This document shows positions 26,054 to 34,825 of a stretch of DNA of 64,000 bases, piece after piece; position 1 is the stretch's first letter; every line of letters starts with the position of its first letter. The position numbers were made by a program, and so were the translations under genes. Source of the stretch: Paenibacillus sp. JJ-223. Lineage in GTDB: Bacteria > Bacillota > Bacilli > Paenibacillales > Paenibacillaceae. The notes under the pieces were generated by a model. The model was not told the origin of the DNA, searched no databases, and worked only from the letters and a program-made list of their open reading frames with translations. The stretch covers positions 496,001 through 560,000 of the forward strand of contig NZ_CAKMMP010000002.1 of the NCBI RefSeq assembly GCF_927798175.1. The letters are read 5' to 3'.

Positions 26054-26974
26054 ATGAATATCAACGTTAATACGCCTACTCCGGTCATTTCAATAAAACC
26101 GGTAGTGCTAACCGCCCCGGATCGGGGTGAGGATCTGCAAGTGCGGGTATCTGCGCCCGCGACGGGACACAACCTGCCGATTGTGGTTTTCTCCCACGGC
26201 TTTGGCTCGTCGATGGACGGTTATGCCCCGTTGGCTGACTTCTGGGCCGCTCACGGCTTCGTGGTCATCCAACCTACCCACCTCGACTCCAGAACGCTGA
26301 ATCTTCCTCCTGAAGATCCCCGTACACCGCTGATCTGGCGCGTTCGAATCGATGATCTGAAACGCGTCCTCGACCAGCTTGACCAGATTGCGGCTTCTAT
26401 TCCCGGCCTCAGCGGGCGCCTGGATCGAAGCCGCATCGCCGCAGCCGGCCACTCTTGGGGAGGCCAGACAGTGAGCACGCTGCTCGGCGCGCGGGTCCTC
26501 GATGCCGACGGCGAGCCGGGCGAAGACATGTCCGATCCGCGGATCAAGGCAGGCGTGCTGCTTGCCACGACGGGCAAAGGTGGAGCTGATTTGACCCCAT
26601 TCGCAGCCGAGCATTTTCCTTTCATGAACCCGAGCTTCGAGGACATGAATACGCCGACCCTCGTGGTGGCAGGAGATAAGGACCAGTCCATGCTTTCCAC
26701 TCGGGGACCGGACTGGTTCGCCGACCCGTACTTTCTGAGCCCAGGCAAGAAGAGCCTGCTTACCCTTTTCGGGGGAGAACACTCGCTTGGCGGAATCCCC
26801 GGGTACAGCGTCACGGAGACAACGGACGAGAGTTCCGAACGGGTCGCCCTGCTCCAACGAATCACATGGGCTTACCTGCGCAGTGCGCTGGGCATCGACG
26901 ATTCCAGCTGGCAAGCAGCCCTGGCAGATCTTGAAGAGGACGACAATGCTCTGGGTCGCATCGAATCCAAGTAA
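26054..26974 (+). CDS. Alpha/beta hydrolase of chlorophyllase/PAF-acetylhydrolase type
   Basis: Hydrolase of 306 residues. The oxyanion segment is VVFSHGFGSSMDGY, the nucleophile elbow is AAGHSWGGQTVS, an acid is likely in VVAGDKDQSM, and the histidine is in FGGEHSLGG. The layout follows dienelactone-hydrolase-like chlorophyllase proteins. It has the same raised GC as the SDR 57 bases upstream and probably shares its transcript. ATG at 26054 follows AAAGGAA. No signal peptide. Substrate unknown. Confidence 0.85.
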   Translation: MNINVNTPTPVISIKPVVLTAPDRGEDLQVRVSAPATGHNLPIVVFSHGFGSSMDGYAPLADFWAAHGFVVIQPTHLDSRTLNLPPEDPRTPLIWRVRIDDLKRVLDQLDQIAASIPGLSGRLDRSRIAAAGHSWGGQTVSTLLGARVLDADGEPGEDMSDPRIKAGVLLATTGKGGADLTPFAAEHFPFMNPSFEDMNTPTLVVAGDKDQSMLSTRGPDWFADPYFLSPGKKSLLTLFGGEHSLGGIPGYSVTETTDESSERVALLQRITWAYLRSALGIDDSSWQAALADLEEDDNALGRIESK

Positions 26975-27020
26975 GGGCCTGGCGGCTATACCGACTTTAT
27001 GCAATGACCATGGAACATAG

Positions 27021-27048
27021 CAGATGCACCATTTCGAAGGTGCATCTG
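27021..27048. other. Hairpin without T-run
   Basis: Perfect 10-bp arms CAGATGCACC/GGTGCATCTG around ATTTCGAA, 46 bases after the hydrolase gene. It lacks a clean T-run, so it may help RNA stability rather than termination. Confidence 0.5.
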
Positions 27049-27098
27049 GCGAACTTTATATACCGTTTCCACGGGTACAAATCCAAAACAATACTCTT

Positions 27099-27130
27099 GA
27101 GCGGACACTCTTAAAGTGTTCGCTCTTTTA
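27099..27130 (+). terminator. Rho-independent terminator
   Basis: GAGCGGACACT/AGTGTTCGCTC with a five-base loop followed by TTTTATGC. Confidence 0.75.
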
Positions 27131-27265
27131 TGCTTTTTCCTAATTGCTTTATCGCGCAGTCAAGCTTGAAGATGATTATCTACTAATAGCCGTTCCTCTT
27201 TTCTACCGTTCACATAGATTATAGGAAGATAGTAAACGATCATCACTGGTAAGGGGAGCGATAGG

Positions 27266-28003
27266 ATGGGAACCCGCACAGGAAACACCATAAAACAGCA
27301 GGGAGTCTCTATTATTGCCTGCACGAAACGCCAAAGCTATATACGAAACTTGTTTAATAATTTCAGCCGGCAGAACCATGCAAAGAAAGAGCTTATTATT
27401 ATCGTCAACAACGATAAGATCCCACTTGAACCTTATCAGACGTTAGCCAAAAAGCATCAAAACGTACAAGTCTATCGGGTTCCGGAACGCTCCTCGCTCG
27501 GTGCTTGTCTGAACTTTGCCGTCAAGAAATCAAAGTACAGCTATGTGGCCAAATTCGACGATGACGATTATTACGCTCCCTACTATTTGACGGAAAGCCT
27601 TGAGGCCTTTCAAAGAACCAACGCCGATGTGATCGGAAAGCGGGCGCATTATATGTATTTGCGTGGATCAAATACCCTGGTCCTTCGTTTCCCGCAGGAT
27701 GAAAATCGCCCCGTAACCAAGCTCCCTGGCGCAACGCTTGTCATTAAACGGAACGTTCTTAACAACGTTCGCTTCCCGGATCGAAATGTCGGCGAAGACG
27801 ATCTTTTTTGCTTAAGAAGCAAGCGGAAGGGGTACAACGTTTATTCTGCTGGAAAGCATAATTTTGTCGCCATTCGCAGGAAAAACTCATCCAACCATAC
27901 ATGGATCATCAGCGATAAAAAGATCCTCGCTCACAGCAGAAAAATTCCGCCTGTAAAAAATTACGAAAAGTTTGTGCAGAAAAAGCCAAAGGGTGCATTA
28001 TAA
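27266..28003 (+). CDS. Family 2 glycosyltransferase, first of tandem pair
   Basis: GT-A fold glycosyltransferase of 245 residues. SIIACTKRQSYIRNLFNNFS begins the nucleotide-sugar fold, and the metal-binding motif is KFDDDDYYAPYYL near residue 93. The later segment LPGATLVIKRNVL with GEDDLFC would be the acceptor side. There are no membrane segments. ATG at 27266 follows AAGGGGAG. Its stop overlaps the start of a close paralogue by one base (TAATG). In bacilli, small GT2 proteins of this look are linked to spore-surface sugars (CgeD type); this is only a suggestion. Confidence 0.85.
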   Translation: MGTRTGNTIKQQGVSIIACTKRQSYIRNLFNNFSRQNHAKKELIIIVNNDKIPLEPYQTLAKKHQNVQVYRVPERSSLGACLNFAVKKSKYSYVAKFDDDDYYAPYYLTESLEAFQRTNADVIGKRAHYMYLRGSNTLVLRFPQDENRPVTKLPGATLVIKRNVLNNVRFPDRNVGEDDLFCLRSKRKGYNVYSAGKHNFVAIRRKNSSNHTWIISDKKILAHSRKIPPVKNYEKFVQKKPKGAL

Positions 28004-28722
28004 TGCCAAACCCGGATATTTCCCGTGAGAAGAATGCTGTTTCCATCATTACGTGTACCAAAAGGCAGCAGTGCATGGATACCCTTTTTCATAACTACAG
28101 CAGACAAAATTATAAGAATAAAGAGCTGATCGTCATATTAAATCAACGTAATCTGAAGGTCAGCGAGTATATAAAGGCGGCAAATCAACATCCAAATGTG
28201 AGGATCTACAGCTTGCCGGAGCATGTATCGCTTGGCCATTGCCTTAATTACGGGGCCTCTTTAGCTAAATACGGGCTTATTGCCAAATTTGACGATGACG
28301 ACTATTATGCTCCCGGCTATTTAACGGACAGTGTGCGAACCCTGTTAAAGACCAACGCCGATATTGTGGGAAAGCGGGCCCACTATATGTATTTGAGCGG
28401 CAAAAAACTCCTCCTGCTTCGCTACTATAACAGGGCCAATCAATATGTTTCCCTCGTTCAGGGAGCAACCCTTCTCGTCAAACGGCATGTGCTAAGCCAG
28501 GTTGGGTTTCCCGATCAAAATCGAGGGGAGTGCGTAAAGTTTTGTGCCGACTGCCTTGCAAAGGGGTACAAGATTTATTCGGGCAGCCCATCCAACTTCC
28601 TCGCGATTCGCAGCAGGAACGCCCAAGACCATACATGGATCGTAAGCGAAAAAGAGCTTTTATCCCGCAACGTTAAAATATTGAAAGCGAGAAACCCCAA
28701 AAAATTTGTATGTCAAAATTAA
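28003..28722 (+). CDS. Family 2 glycosyltransferase, second of tandem pair
   Basis: Paralogue of the preceding gene over its whole length (239 residues): SIITCTKRQQCMDTLFHNYS, AKFDDDDYYAPGYL, NADIVGKRAHYMYLSG, TWIVSEKELL. A notable difference is GECVKFCADC where the first copy has GEDDLFCLRS, so the acidic pair that may serve the acceptor site is replaced. The one-base overlap implies translational coupling and perhaps a heterodimer or two sequential transfers. Confidence 0.85.
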   Translation: MPNPDISREKNAVSIITCTKRQQCMDTLFHNYSRQNYKNKELIVILNQRNLKVSEYIKAANQHPNVRIYSLPEHVSLGHCLNYGASLAKYGLIAKFDDDDYYAPGYLTDSVRTLLKTNADIVGKRAHYMYLSGKKLLLLRYYNRANQYVSLVQGATLLVKRHVLSQVGFPDQNRGECVKFCADCLAKGYKIYSGSPSNFLAIRSRNAQDHTWIVSEKELLSRNVKILKARNPKKFVCQN

Positions 28723-28745
28723 ATTGATCGCCGTATTGGTGAAAA

Positions 28746-28781
28746 ATACAAAAGGAGCTTGTCGCAACCCGACAGCTCCTG
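28746..28781 (-). terminator. Terminator of WYL regulator gene
   Basis: AGGAGCTGTCGGGTTGCGAC with AAGCTCCT on the reverse strand, then TTTTGTATTTTT. Confidence 0.7.
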
Positions 28782-28810
28782 AAAAAACGCTCCATGATCG
28801 ACGTGAATGT

Positions 28811-29752
28811 CTAGCTGTATAGTAACCGTATAGCCTCTGCTTTTTCCTGAATGTACGTTATCGCTTCGAGCGGCCCCTTTATTTTGACTTCACTGCCGAG
28901 ATTCCAGATCAAGTCTACATAGAAATGCAGATCCTCCGTGGCGATCTGTACCGCTGCCGTTCCGCTGCCGTCTTCGTTGCGCTGTATGCCTGAAGCAAAA
29001 CGAGGATTGGATTCCAGCAGCCATATCCCCTTCCGTGTCAGCTCCATATGAAGCGTCGTCTGATCCAGATGCCCTTTTTCCGGCTTATTCATCAAAGTCA
29101 TCTTGCGGATGTCCTCCCGCGAAGGGACCGATTCGTTGAGTGATACAGAAAGGATCCGATCCGCCCTGAACTGGCGAATATCTTCCCGATGGAAGCAATA
29201 AGCCGGGCAGTACCAATAACCCGAGCTTGTATAGAGACCAATGGGCTGAACATCCCTTAGGCCAACCCCGCTGCCGGAATTGTACTCCAGAGTGACCACG
29301 CTGCCAGTCATGATGGCCTGCAGCAGTGTTTGAAGAATCCCCGGGGCCATGGAACGGTACGGACTCCACAACATGATTCTCCCCTTCAGGCGGTCGATCT
29401 GTTCCTTAATATCGGCAGGCAGATAATGATAGAACTTGTGCAATGCAGACTCGGCCCCATCTCCAAAAGGCAGGGAACTGAAGAAATCCAATGACTGGCA
29501 CGCAAAAAACATGGCGATGGCTTCGCTTTCAGAAAGGCTGATAGGCGGGAGCATTCTTTCTTGAAGCAGTTTATACCCTCCGCCTCTTCCTTGGATGGAA
29601 TAGATCGGTATACCGAGTTCACTCAGTTCCTGCAAGTCCCGAGTAATGGTTCGGGTGGATCGCCCAAATTCATCGGCAAGTTCCTTCACGGTAAATGACT
29701 TTTTGGCATTGATCGCCATAATTAATTGAATGAGACGCTGGGGCTTGTGCAT
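28811..29752 (-). CDS. WYL-domain transcriptional regulator (YafY type)
   Basis: Regulator of about 313 residues. The N-terminal helix-turn-helix is KSFTVKELADEFGRSTRTIT followed by RDLQELSELGIPIYS. The central WYL domain reads LRDVQPIGLYTSSGYWYCPA and FRADRILSVSL. The C-terminal WCX part completes it. The ATG at 29752 lies eight bases after GAGGAGG; an ATG two codons earlier is too close. It is divergent from a hydrolase gene with a perfect palindrome in between. Confidence 0.9.
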   Translation of the reverse strand: MHKPQRLIQLIMAINAKKSFTVKELADEFGRSTRTITRDLQELSELGIPIYSIQGRGGGYKLLQERMLPPISLSESEAIAMFFACQSLDFFSSLPFGDGAESALHKFYHYLPADIKEQIDRLKGRIMLWSPYRSMAPGILQTLLQAIMTGSVVTLEYNSGSGVGLRDVQPIGLYTSSGYWYCPAYCFHREDIRQFRADRILSVSLNESVPSREDIRKMTLMNKPEKGHLDQTTLHMELTRKGIWLLESNPRFASGIQRNEDGSGTAAVQIATEDLHFYVDLIWNLGSEVKIKGPLEAITYIQEKAEAIRLLYS

Positions 29753-29790
29753 GGTCATCTCCTCCTCAAGGTTTTTCCATTATACCCTCC

Positions 29791-29815
29791 AAATAAGACA
29801 TGAACTGTCTTATTT
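29791..29815. promoter_or_regulatory. WYL-regulator operator, perfect palindrome
   Basis: AAATAAGACA and TGTCTTATTT are 10-bp perfect inverted arms around TGAAC. The GACA-N5-TGTC core is a form I associate with YafY-type regulators. It is centred between the WYL gene and the hydrolase gene. Confidence 0.8.
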
Positions 29816-29877
29816 ATGTGATACGCTCTTCACGTAAAGCAATCTCAACCATTAACCTGCGAGGAGAGTTAACTCAT

Positions 29878-30651
29878 ATGCATAAGCACACAAATGAAGA
29901 AATCGGTTTTGTATTCGTCCATGGTGCGGGATTAGGGAGCCAAATATGGAGCAGCGTCGTGAAAGGACTGGATCATCCTGCTTTGCTTCTTGAGTTTCCT
30001 CTTAGAGACAACTCCGCGGATTCCGGGAGCAGTCTGACTTTAGAAGATTATGTGGTCCATATGAAAAAACAAGTGAATGAATGGAGCATTCCAAGGTTTG
30101 TTATCGTAGCCCATTCGCTTGGGGGAGTTCTTGCCCTGAGACTCGCATCGGAGTTCGCTGATCGAGTGGCGGGATTTGTTGCTATAGGGGCGGCTATCCC
30201 CAAGAACGGCGGTTCATTCGTATCTGTCCTTCCATTCCCGAAAAGAATGATCATGTCGGCCATAATGCGCAGATGGGGCACAAAACCTCCCGAATCCGTA
30301 ATCCGCGCGGGATTATGCAATGACTTGTCCGAGGATCAGACAACGGAAATCGTAAAAGCGTTCATCCCCGAGGCCGTACGCGTATACACAGACCGGGTTG
30401 ATGCAGGCGTCCCGCTTGTTCCCAAGCTGTACGTCAAGTTAACGGAGGATAAGGAATTCCATCCTTCCTTGCAAAATAAAATGATCGCAAACCTTTCCCC
30501 GCAATCTGTCCAGCATTTGCAGGCCGGGCACTTACCGATGATCAGCAGTCCGGATCATTTGAGGCAGCTATTGCGGTCTTTCCTGAACAGCCTGGATGAA
30601 TCGCGCAGGCCCGCTGCCCAATCGTTCAATGCCCGTGAACAGCGAACGTAA
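29878..30651 (+). CDS. Alpha/beta hydrolase
   Basis: Small soluble hydrolase of 257 residues. FVFVHGAGLGSQIWSSVV forms the oxyanion region, VIVAHSLGGVLALRLA holds the nucleophilic serine, and AGHLPMISSPDHL holds the histidine. Start ATG at 29878 follows GAGGAGAG. Upstream in-frame codons extend into the operator and are not used. It is probably repressed or activated by the divergent WYL protein. Confidence 0.85.
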   Translation: MHKHTNEEIGFVFVHGAGLGSQIWSSVVKGLDHPALLLEFPLRDNSADSGSSLTLEDYVVHMKKQVNEWSIPRFVIVAHSLGGVLALRLASEFADRVAGFVAIGAAIPKNGGSFVSVLPFPKRMIMSAIMRRWGTKPPESVIRAGLCNDLSEDQTTEIVKAFIPEAVRVYTDRVDAGVPLVPKLYVKLTEDKEFHPSLQNKMIANLSPQSVQHLQAGHLPMISSPDHLRQLLRSFLNSLDESRRPAAQSFNAREQRT

Positions 30652-30706
30652 CCCTTTGCCCTGATCCGGAACCAACCGGCCTTATGCCTGCAACGGTCTT
30701 CCTGCT

Positions 30707-31378
30707 TTACGGGTGGTCCCTTCGGTAAGTATCGATGCTTTTGTACCCTTCGCCTAAAATCTTTTTCATTTCGGTTCGTCGTTTGGCCCGGGTTGACTCC
30801 TGTACGGCACTGTAGACATAACGAGCCCAATCCTTCCGGTATCCTGGAGTAAGGGATCGATAGAAAGCCAGTGCCTCAGGACGATCGCTCAAATCCTTTT
30901 CTATAGCAGGAATCAGCGCTGCATAATCATCCACGCGTTGACTTGGCTTAGAGGGTGCATCCTTCTTCTTTTGTGCCTCCGCTTTGAAACCGACAACGGT
31001 AAACACATCGTTCAAGCCCACCATACGTGCAAACTTCAGGCTGCTCGTTCCAATGTAGCCGTCCTCATCGGCTCCCACCCCTTCAAAAAGACTGTCTCTA
31101 TGAATATAGGTTGAGTACACTTTGTTCCCCTTCTTGGGGTAAGCTGCGTACAAATAGCCTCCTTGATTCAAGTTGTTCTGATCAATCACTTGATGGACGA
31201 GGTCCCGAAGCGATTCGATATTAAACACGTAAGCAAAAATAAGATCATAGGGGCCGCCCGTTAATTCGGTATCATAGTCAGATAACCCCGATAAGCCGTG
31301 TTCACTCTCCGGTCTGTACAACACTGCAACCCTCTTGAATTTATGCAGATTCAACTTTTCCACAATCGTTTTTGTCAT
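30707..31378 (-). CDS. YdeI/OmpD-associated family protein with extra N-terminal domain
   Basis: Protein of 223 residues. The C-terminal part (~165-223; ALAFYRSLTPGYRKDWARYV, ESTRAKRRTEMKKILGEG) is the YdeI/OmpD-associated motif. The N-terminal 130 residues form a separate alpha/beta domain (YDLIFAYVFNIESLRDLVHQ, GGYLYAAYPKKGNKVYSTYI). ATG at 31378 follows AAGGGGG. YdeI-type proteins have been linked to resistance to antimicrobial peptides, but the mechanism is unclear. A second member of the family is at 42880-43479. Confidence 0.78.
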   Translation of the reverse strand: MTKTIVEKLNLHKFKRVAVLYRPESEHGLSGLSDYDTELTGGPYDLIFAYVFNIESLRDLVHQVIDQNNLNQGGYLYAAYPKKGNKVYSTYIHRDSLFEGVGADEDGYIGTSSLKFARMVGLNDVFTVVGFKAEAQKKKDAPSKPSQRVDDYAALIPAIEKDLSDRPEALAFYRSLTPGYRKDWARYVYSAVQESTRAKRRTEMKKILGEGYKSIDTYRRDHP

Positions 31379-31483
31379 GTACAGAGCCCCCTTCGTAAAT
31401 ATCTTGATTATACGAGATAGAAAATATGCATTCCAGTTAACTACCCCGACCTTTCCTTCATGGCAATGAATAAGAAAGAAAAT

Positions 31484-31516
31484 CCCCGTCTGGACGACCA
31501 GACGAGGAAATTATGC
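31484..31516 (-). terminator. Terminator of leuA
   Basis: CCTCGTCTGG, loop TCGT, CCAGACGGGG on the reverse strand, followed by ATTTTCTTTC. Confidence 0.75.
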
Positions 31517-31539
31517 GAGACGAATTTTTGTATTGTTGT

Positions 31540-33204
31540 TTACGCATTACGGCTGAATTGATTCACTGCACTGAACAGGGCTTTGACAGATGAAGTCATG
31601 ATATCAACGTCAATGCCGCATCCCCAATATACGCTGCCATCCGAAGCCGTGACCCCGATATAAGAGACCGCTTGGGATTTGGAGCCTGTTTCCAGAGCGT
31701 GCTCCGTATAGGTCAAATCGCTATAAGCCGTTCCTAGCTCGGTTTGCAGAGCATTGCTGATCGCATCAAGTCTTCCGTTTCCGGTACCTGTAATTTCCTT
31801 GATTTCATCACCGACACGGATCGTAACGATCGTTTGAAACTCCTCATCGTCCGCAGAGCGATATTTGACAAACTCCACCGGGGTTTTTATGTTTACATAT
31901 TCCTTCAAGAAAATATCGTAGATTTCATCAGGCATCAGTTCCTTCTGCTGCTGGTCCGATACGTTTTTAACAAAGTATCCGAAATTTTCGCGCATTTTCG
32001 CCGGGAGATCGAGCCCGTATTTCAGCTGCAGCACGTAACCGATCCCGCCTTTGCCGGACTGGCTGTTGATGCGAATAATGTCGCCTTCATACTCCCTGCC
32101 GATGTCCTTGGGATCAATCAGCAGATAAGGGACCGACCAATGCTGAGGCTCCTGTTCCTCGCGATGTTTCATTCCTTTGGCAATGGCGTCTTGATGAGAA
32201 CCTGAGAAAGCGGTAAATACCAGCTCGCCTCCGTATGGATGTCTCTCGCTTACTTTCATTTTGGTCAGCCGTTCATAAACGGAGATGATCGCAGGGATAT
32301 TCTCAAAATTCAGCTTCGGGTCCACCCCGTGAGAGTACATGTTCAGAGCCAGCGTCACAATGTCCACGTTCCCTGTTCGTTCTCCGTTTCCGAACAACGT
32401 GCCTTCAACGCGCTGGGCTCCGGCCAGCATGCCCAGTTCCGCGTCTGCGACACCGGTTCCCCTGTCATTATGCGGATGGACCGACAAAATAACATGCTCA
32501 CGGAAGTTCAGGTGCTCGCTCATATATTCGATCTGGCTCGCGTAGACATGCGGCATCGACATGGATACCGTCGCGGGAAGATTGATGATCACCGGGTTCT
32601 CCGCCGTTGGCTGCCATATGTCCAACACACTGTTGCAGATGTCCAGCGCAAACTCAATTTCTGTGCCTGTAAAGCTTTCCGGCGAATATTGGAACTGGAA
32701 GTTTCCTTCCGTTTCCTCCGCGCACTGCTTCAACAGCTTGGCACCGTTCAAAGCGATGTCGATGATTTCCTGTTTGGATTTGCGGAATACCTGTTCCCGC
32801 TGTGCCACGGATGTCGAGTTGTACAGATGTACTACGGCTTTTTTGGCGCCTTTCAGCGATTCAAAGGTTTTGCGGATAATATGTTCTCTCGATTGGGTAA
32901 GCACTTGGATCGTTACATCGTCCGGGATCAATTCCTGCTCAATCAATGTGCGCAAAAAAGCAAACTCCGTTTCCGATGCTGCCGGAAATCCGACTTCGAT
33001 CTCCTTGAAGCCGATATCTACAAGCAATTTGAAGTACTCCAGCTTTTCCTCCAGATTCATCGGAACGATTAATGCCTGGTTTCCGTCACGAAGGTCGACG
33101 CTGCACCAAATCGGCGCCTCTGTAATATACTCCTTCCGAGTCCAATTCAAGCTTGTCTCCGGCGGCATAAAATACCCTCTGGCGTACTTGTTAACATTTT
33201 TCAT
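31540..33204 (-). CDS. leuA: 2-isopropylmalate synthase
   Basis: Condenses acetyl-CoA with 2-oxoisovalerate, the first committed step of leucine synthesis. The protein has 554 residues, the longer LeuA type. The catalytic TIM barrel begins with WCSVDLRDGNQALIVPM, whose arginine and aspartate bind substrate and metal, and continues with LSVHPHNDRGTGVADAELGM (metal-binding HxH region) and RVEGTLFGNGERTGN. The C-terminal regulatory domain (~430-554) is the leucine feedback domain. The start at 33204 has AAGGGAAGG just upstream; a longer reading from 33372 would run into the T-box leader. It is a single-gene unit controlled by a T-box. Confidence 0.95.
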   Translation of the reverse strand: MKNVNKYARGYFMPPETSLNWTRKEYITEAPIWCSVDLRDGNQALIVPMNLEEKLEYFKLLVDIGFKEIEVGFPAASETEFAFLRTLIEQELIPDDVTIQVLTQSREHIIRKTFESLKGAKKAVVHLYNSTSVAQREQVFRKSKQEIIDIALNGAKLLKQCAEETEGNFQFQYSPESFTGTEIEFALDICNSVLDIWQPTAENPVIINLPATVSMSMPHVYASQIEYMSEHLNFREHVILSVHPHNDRGTGVADAELGMLAGAQRVEGTLFGNGERTGNVDIVTLALNMYSHGVDPKLNFENIPAIISVYERLTKMKVSERHPYGGELVFTAFSGSHQDAIAKGMKHREEQEPQHWSVPYLLIDPKDIGREYEGDIIRINSQSGKGGIGYVLQLKYGLDLPAKMRENFGYFVKNVSDQQQKELMPDEIYDIFLKEYVNIKTPVEFVKYRSADDEEFQTIVTIRVGDEIKEITGTGNGRLDAISNALQTELGTAYSDLTYTEHALETGSKSQAVSYIGVTASDGSVYWGCGIDVDIMTSSVKALFSAVNQFSRNA

Positions 33205-33259
33205 GGATATCCTTCCCTTCATCGATTTTCCTGTGCTTACCCGCCTAAGATGGAACGCG

Positions 33260-33556
33260 CAAAAAAAGCCTTTCATCTCCATACACAGAGACGAAAGACT
33301 TTGACATCCTACGCGGTACCACTCCGAATTCATGCCATCATCGGCATGCACTCTACGGATCCGAGGCTGCATAAACGAACAAACCTTGGTTCCTCCTGAT
33401 GATAACGGTCAGGCTCCGGCTCCACCTACTTAACGGGTTCAGTGAGCAACTCCAAGGCGAGTTCCGATTTCCTCCACGGCTGTTTCACACCATCCAACAG
33501 CTCTCTGTTCGCTTGGAAAACCGTACTATTCCTTTTCAACGTAGTTTAATTATTAG
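33260..33556 (-). promoter_or_regulatory. T-box leader, leucine-specific
   Basis: On the reverse strand the T-box sequence GGAGTGGTACCGCGT lies at 33325-33311. Upstream is a stem I region with GGAACTCGCCTTGGAGTT, in which CTC at 33461-33459 is the likely specifier codon for leucine. Downstream is a terminator hairpin (33300-33268, AGTCTTTCGTCTC with GGAGATGAAAGGCT) followed by seven T. Uncharged tRNA-Leu should favour the antiterminator and allow leuA transcription. Confidence 0.92.
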
Positions 33557-33560
33557 GAAT

Positions 33561-33589
33561 ATGCTATATCACCTATACTCTGGTGTCAA
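33561..33589 (-). promoter_or_regulatory. Promoter of the T-box-leuA transcript
   Basis: Reverse strand -35 TTGACA (33589-33584), 17 bp, -10 TAGCAT (33566-33561), placing the start of transcription just before stem I. Confidence 0.7.
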
Positions 33590-33610
33590 GTGTTAATTGA
33601 CAACGATCGG

Positions 33611-34462
33611 TTAGCTGAGCGAATTTGGAATTGAAGTAAGCTTTGAAATCGCATCGATGATTATTCCCCAGTCATCCTCATGTAGCTCATGCCCTGCACC
33701 TTCCAGTGTCAATAAAACCGCGCCCGGAATTTCACTCGCTATATGTTTTCCATGTTCATAAGGGATAATGGGATCTTCCGTACCGTGTATAATCAGAGCG
33801 GGTACATTGATTTCACTCGTCCTAACCAGATAAGATTCTCCACCCGTCACCAAGCCGTGATTGCTCATGCTGGCCATATTGTCACTTCTTGCGAACTCTT
33901 TTCCGGCCAACATGCCCACTTTCTTTTCATTAAAAATATGCTTTGAACCAACCAGGATTCGGGACCGATCAATCGCAAATTTGATTACCGATTCGCTGTT
34001 AGTCCAATCGATCGCCCCCATATTCGAGAAAAAATCCATAACCCTTTCCTCCATCGGGGGGAGATGAGGCGCAAAATTGGACGTTGCCAGGAGCGTAATG
34101 GTTAGAACTCTCTCCGGATGCCGTAAAGCGATCATTTGAGTCAGCATGCCGCCCATGGACATACCCATGATATGCGCTTGCTCAATCTTGTAAGCATCCA
34201 GTACTCTAACGGCATCATCGGCCATATCTTCGAAAGAATAGCCTGGCTGACCCGGTTCGTAAGTGGTTGAACGTCCGACATCGCGGTTATCATAACGAAT
34301 AACAAAACGCCCTGTGTCTGCCAGACGTTGGCAAAACTCTTCTTCCCACCAAATCATTGACGATTGAGCACCCATAATCAGCAATATAGCCGGATTACTT
34401 GGCTCTCCAAAACTGTCTGTACATATATGAATTCCATCTACCTTTACGAATCGTTCGTTCAT
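33611..34462 (-). CDS. Alpha/beta hydrolase
   Basis: Hydrolase of 283 residues of the haloperoxidase/esterase group. LLIMGAQSSMIWWEEEFCQR and IRYDNRDVGRST are followed by the nucleophile elbow MGMSMGGMLTQMIALRHPER, an acid in IIHGTEDPIIPYEHG and the histidine in GAGHELHED. The ATG at 34462 has GGAGG at good distance. Its transcript may begin at a strong promoter near 34860 and must pass a terminator at 34486-34518, or it has its own start close by. Confidence 0.85.
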   Translation of the reverse strand: MNERFVKVDGIHICTDSFGEPSNPAILLIMGAQSSMIWWEEEFCQRLADTGRFVIRYDNRDVGRSTTYEPGQPGYSFEDMADDAVRVLDAYKIEQAHIMGMSMGGMLTQMIALRHPERVLTITLLATSNFAPHLPPMEERVMDFFSNMGAIDWTNSESVIKFAIDRSRILVGSKHIFNEKKVGMLAGKEFARSDNMASMSNHGLVTGGESYLVRTSEINVPALIIHGTEDPIIPYEHGKHIASEIPGAVLLTLEGAGHELHEDDWGIIIDAISKLTSIPNSLS

Positions 34463-34485
34463 ATTCGAATCCTCCAATGACTAAA

Positions 34486-34518
34486 TTAAAATAAAAAAAC
34501 ACAGGCTATTGGCCTGTG
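34486..34518 (-). terminator. Intrinsic terminator upstream of hydrolase gene
   Basis: Perfect arms CACAGGC/GCCTGTG around CAATA on the reverse strand, followed by TTTTTTTATTTT. It stands only about 25 bases before the hydrolase start and downstream of a promoter on the same strand. Confidence 0.75.
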
Positions 34519-34643
34519 CAAACTGTAATCGAATTAGAGAATTTGAAAATGAACGCAATAAGATCATATTCCCTCTGGAGGACCCGAAGTTCGGTCACGG
34601 GACAGATCGCAAAAGGCTGCATTACATGTTCTTCAAATTCAGT
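34506..34643 (-). pseudogene. Possible C-terminal gene remnant
   Basis: After a TAA at 34646-34644 the reverse strand reads 45 codons (TEFEEHVMQPFAICPVTELR, VLQREYDLIAFIFKFSNSIT, then VCTGQ) to a TAG inside the terminator arm. It reads like a true protein tail, but upstream the frame is broken by several stops. Together with the promoter at 34864-34835 this looks like a decayed gene between 34510 and 34800. I do not recognise the family. Confidence 0.35.
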
Positions 34644-34825
34644 TTATATGACAAGAAGGAGGAATTATTCCCTACCTTCAATTACATATAACAATCCAGG
34701 TTACCGTAAGGCAAACCATTCTTCGATTACGATGCACACTAAATAGCCTTAAACCACCGTTTAATTCATTGTGCAAAGAATATCGAAGAATTAGTTCAAC
34801 ACACGTAACCCCTCCGTTCATATCG

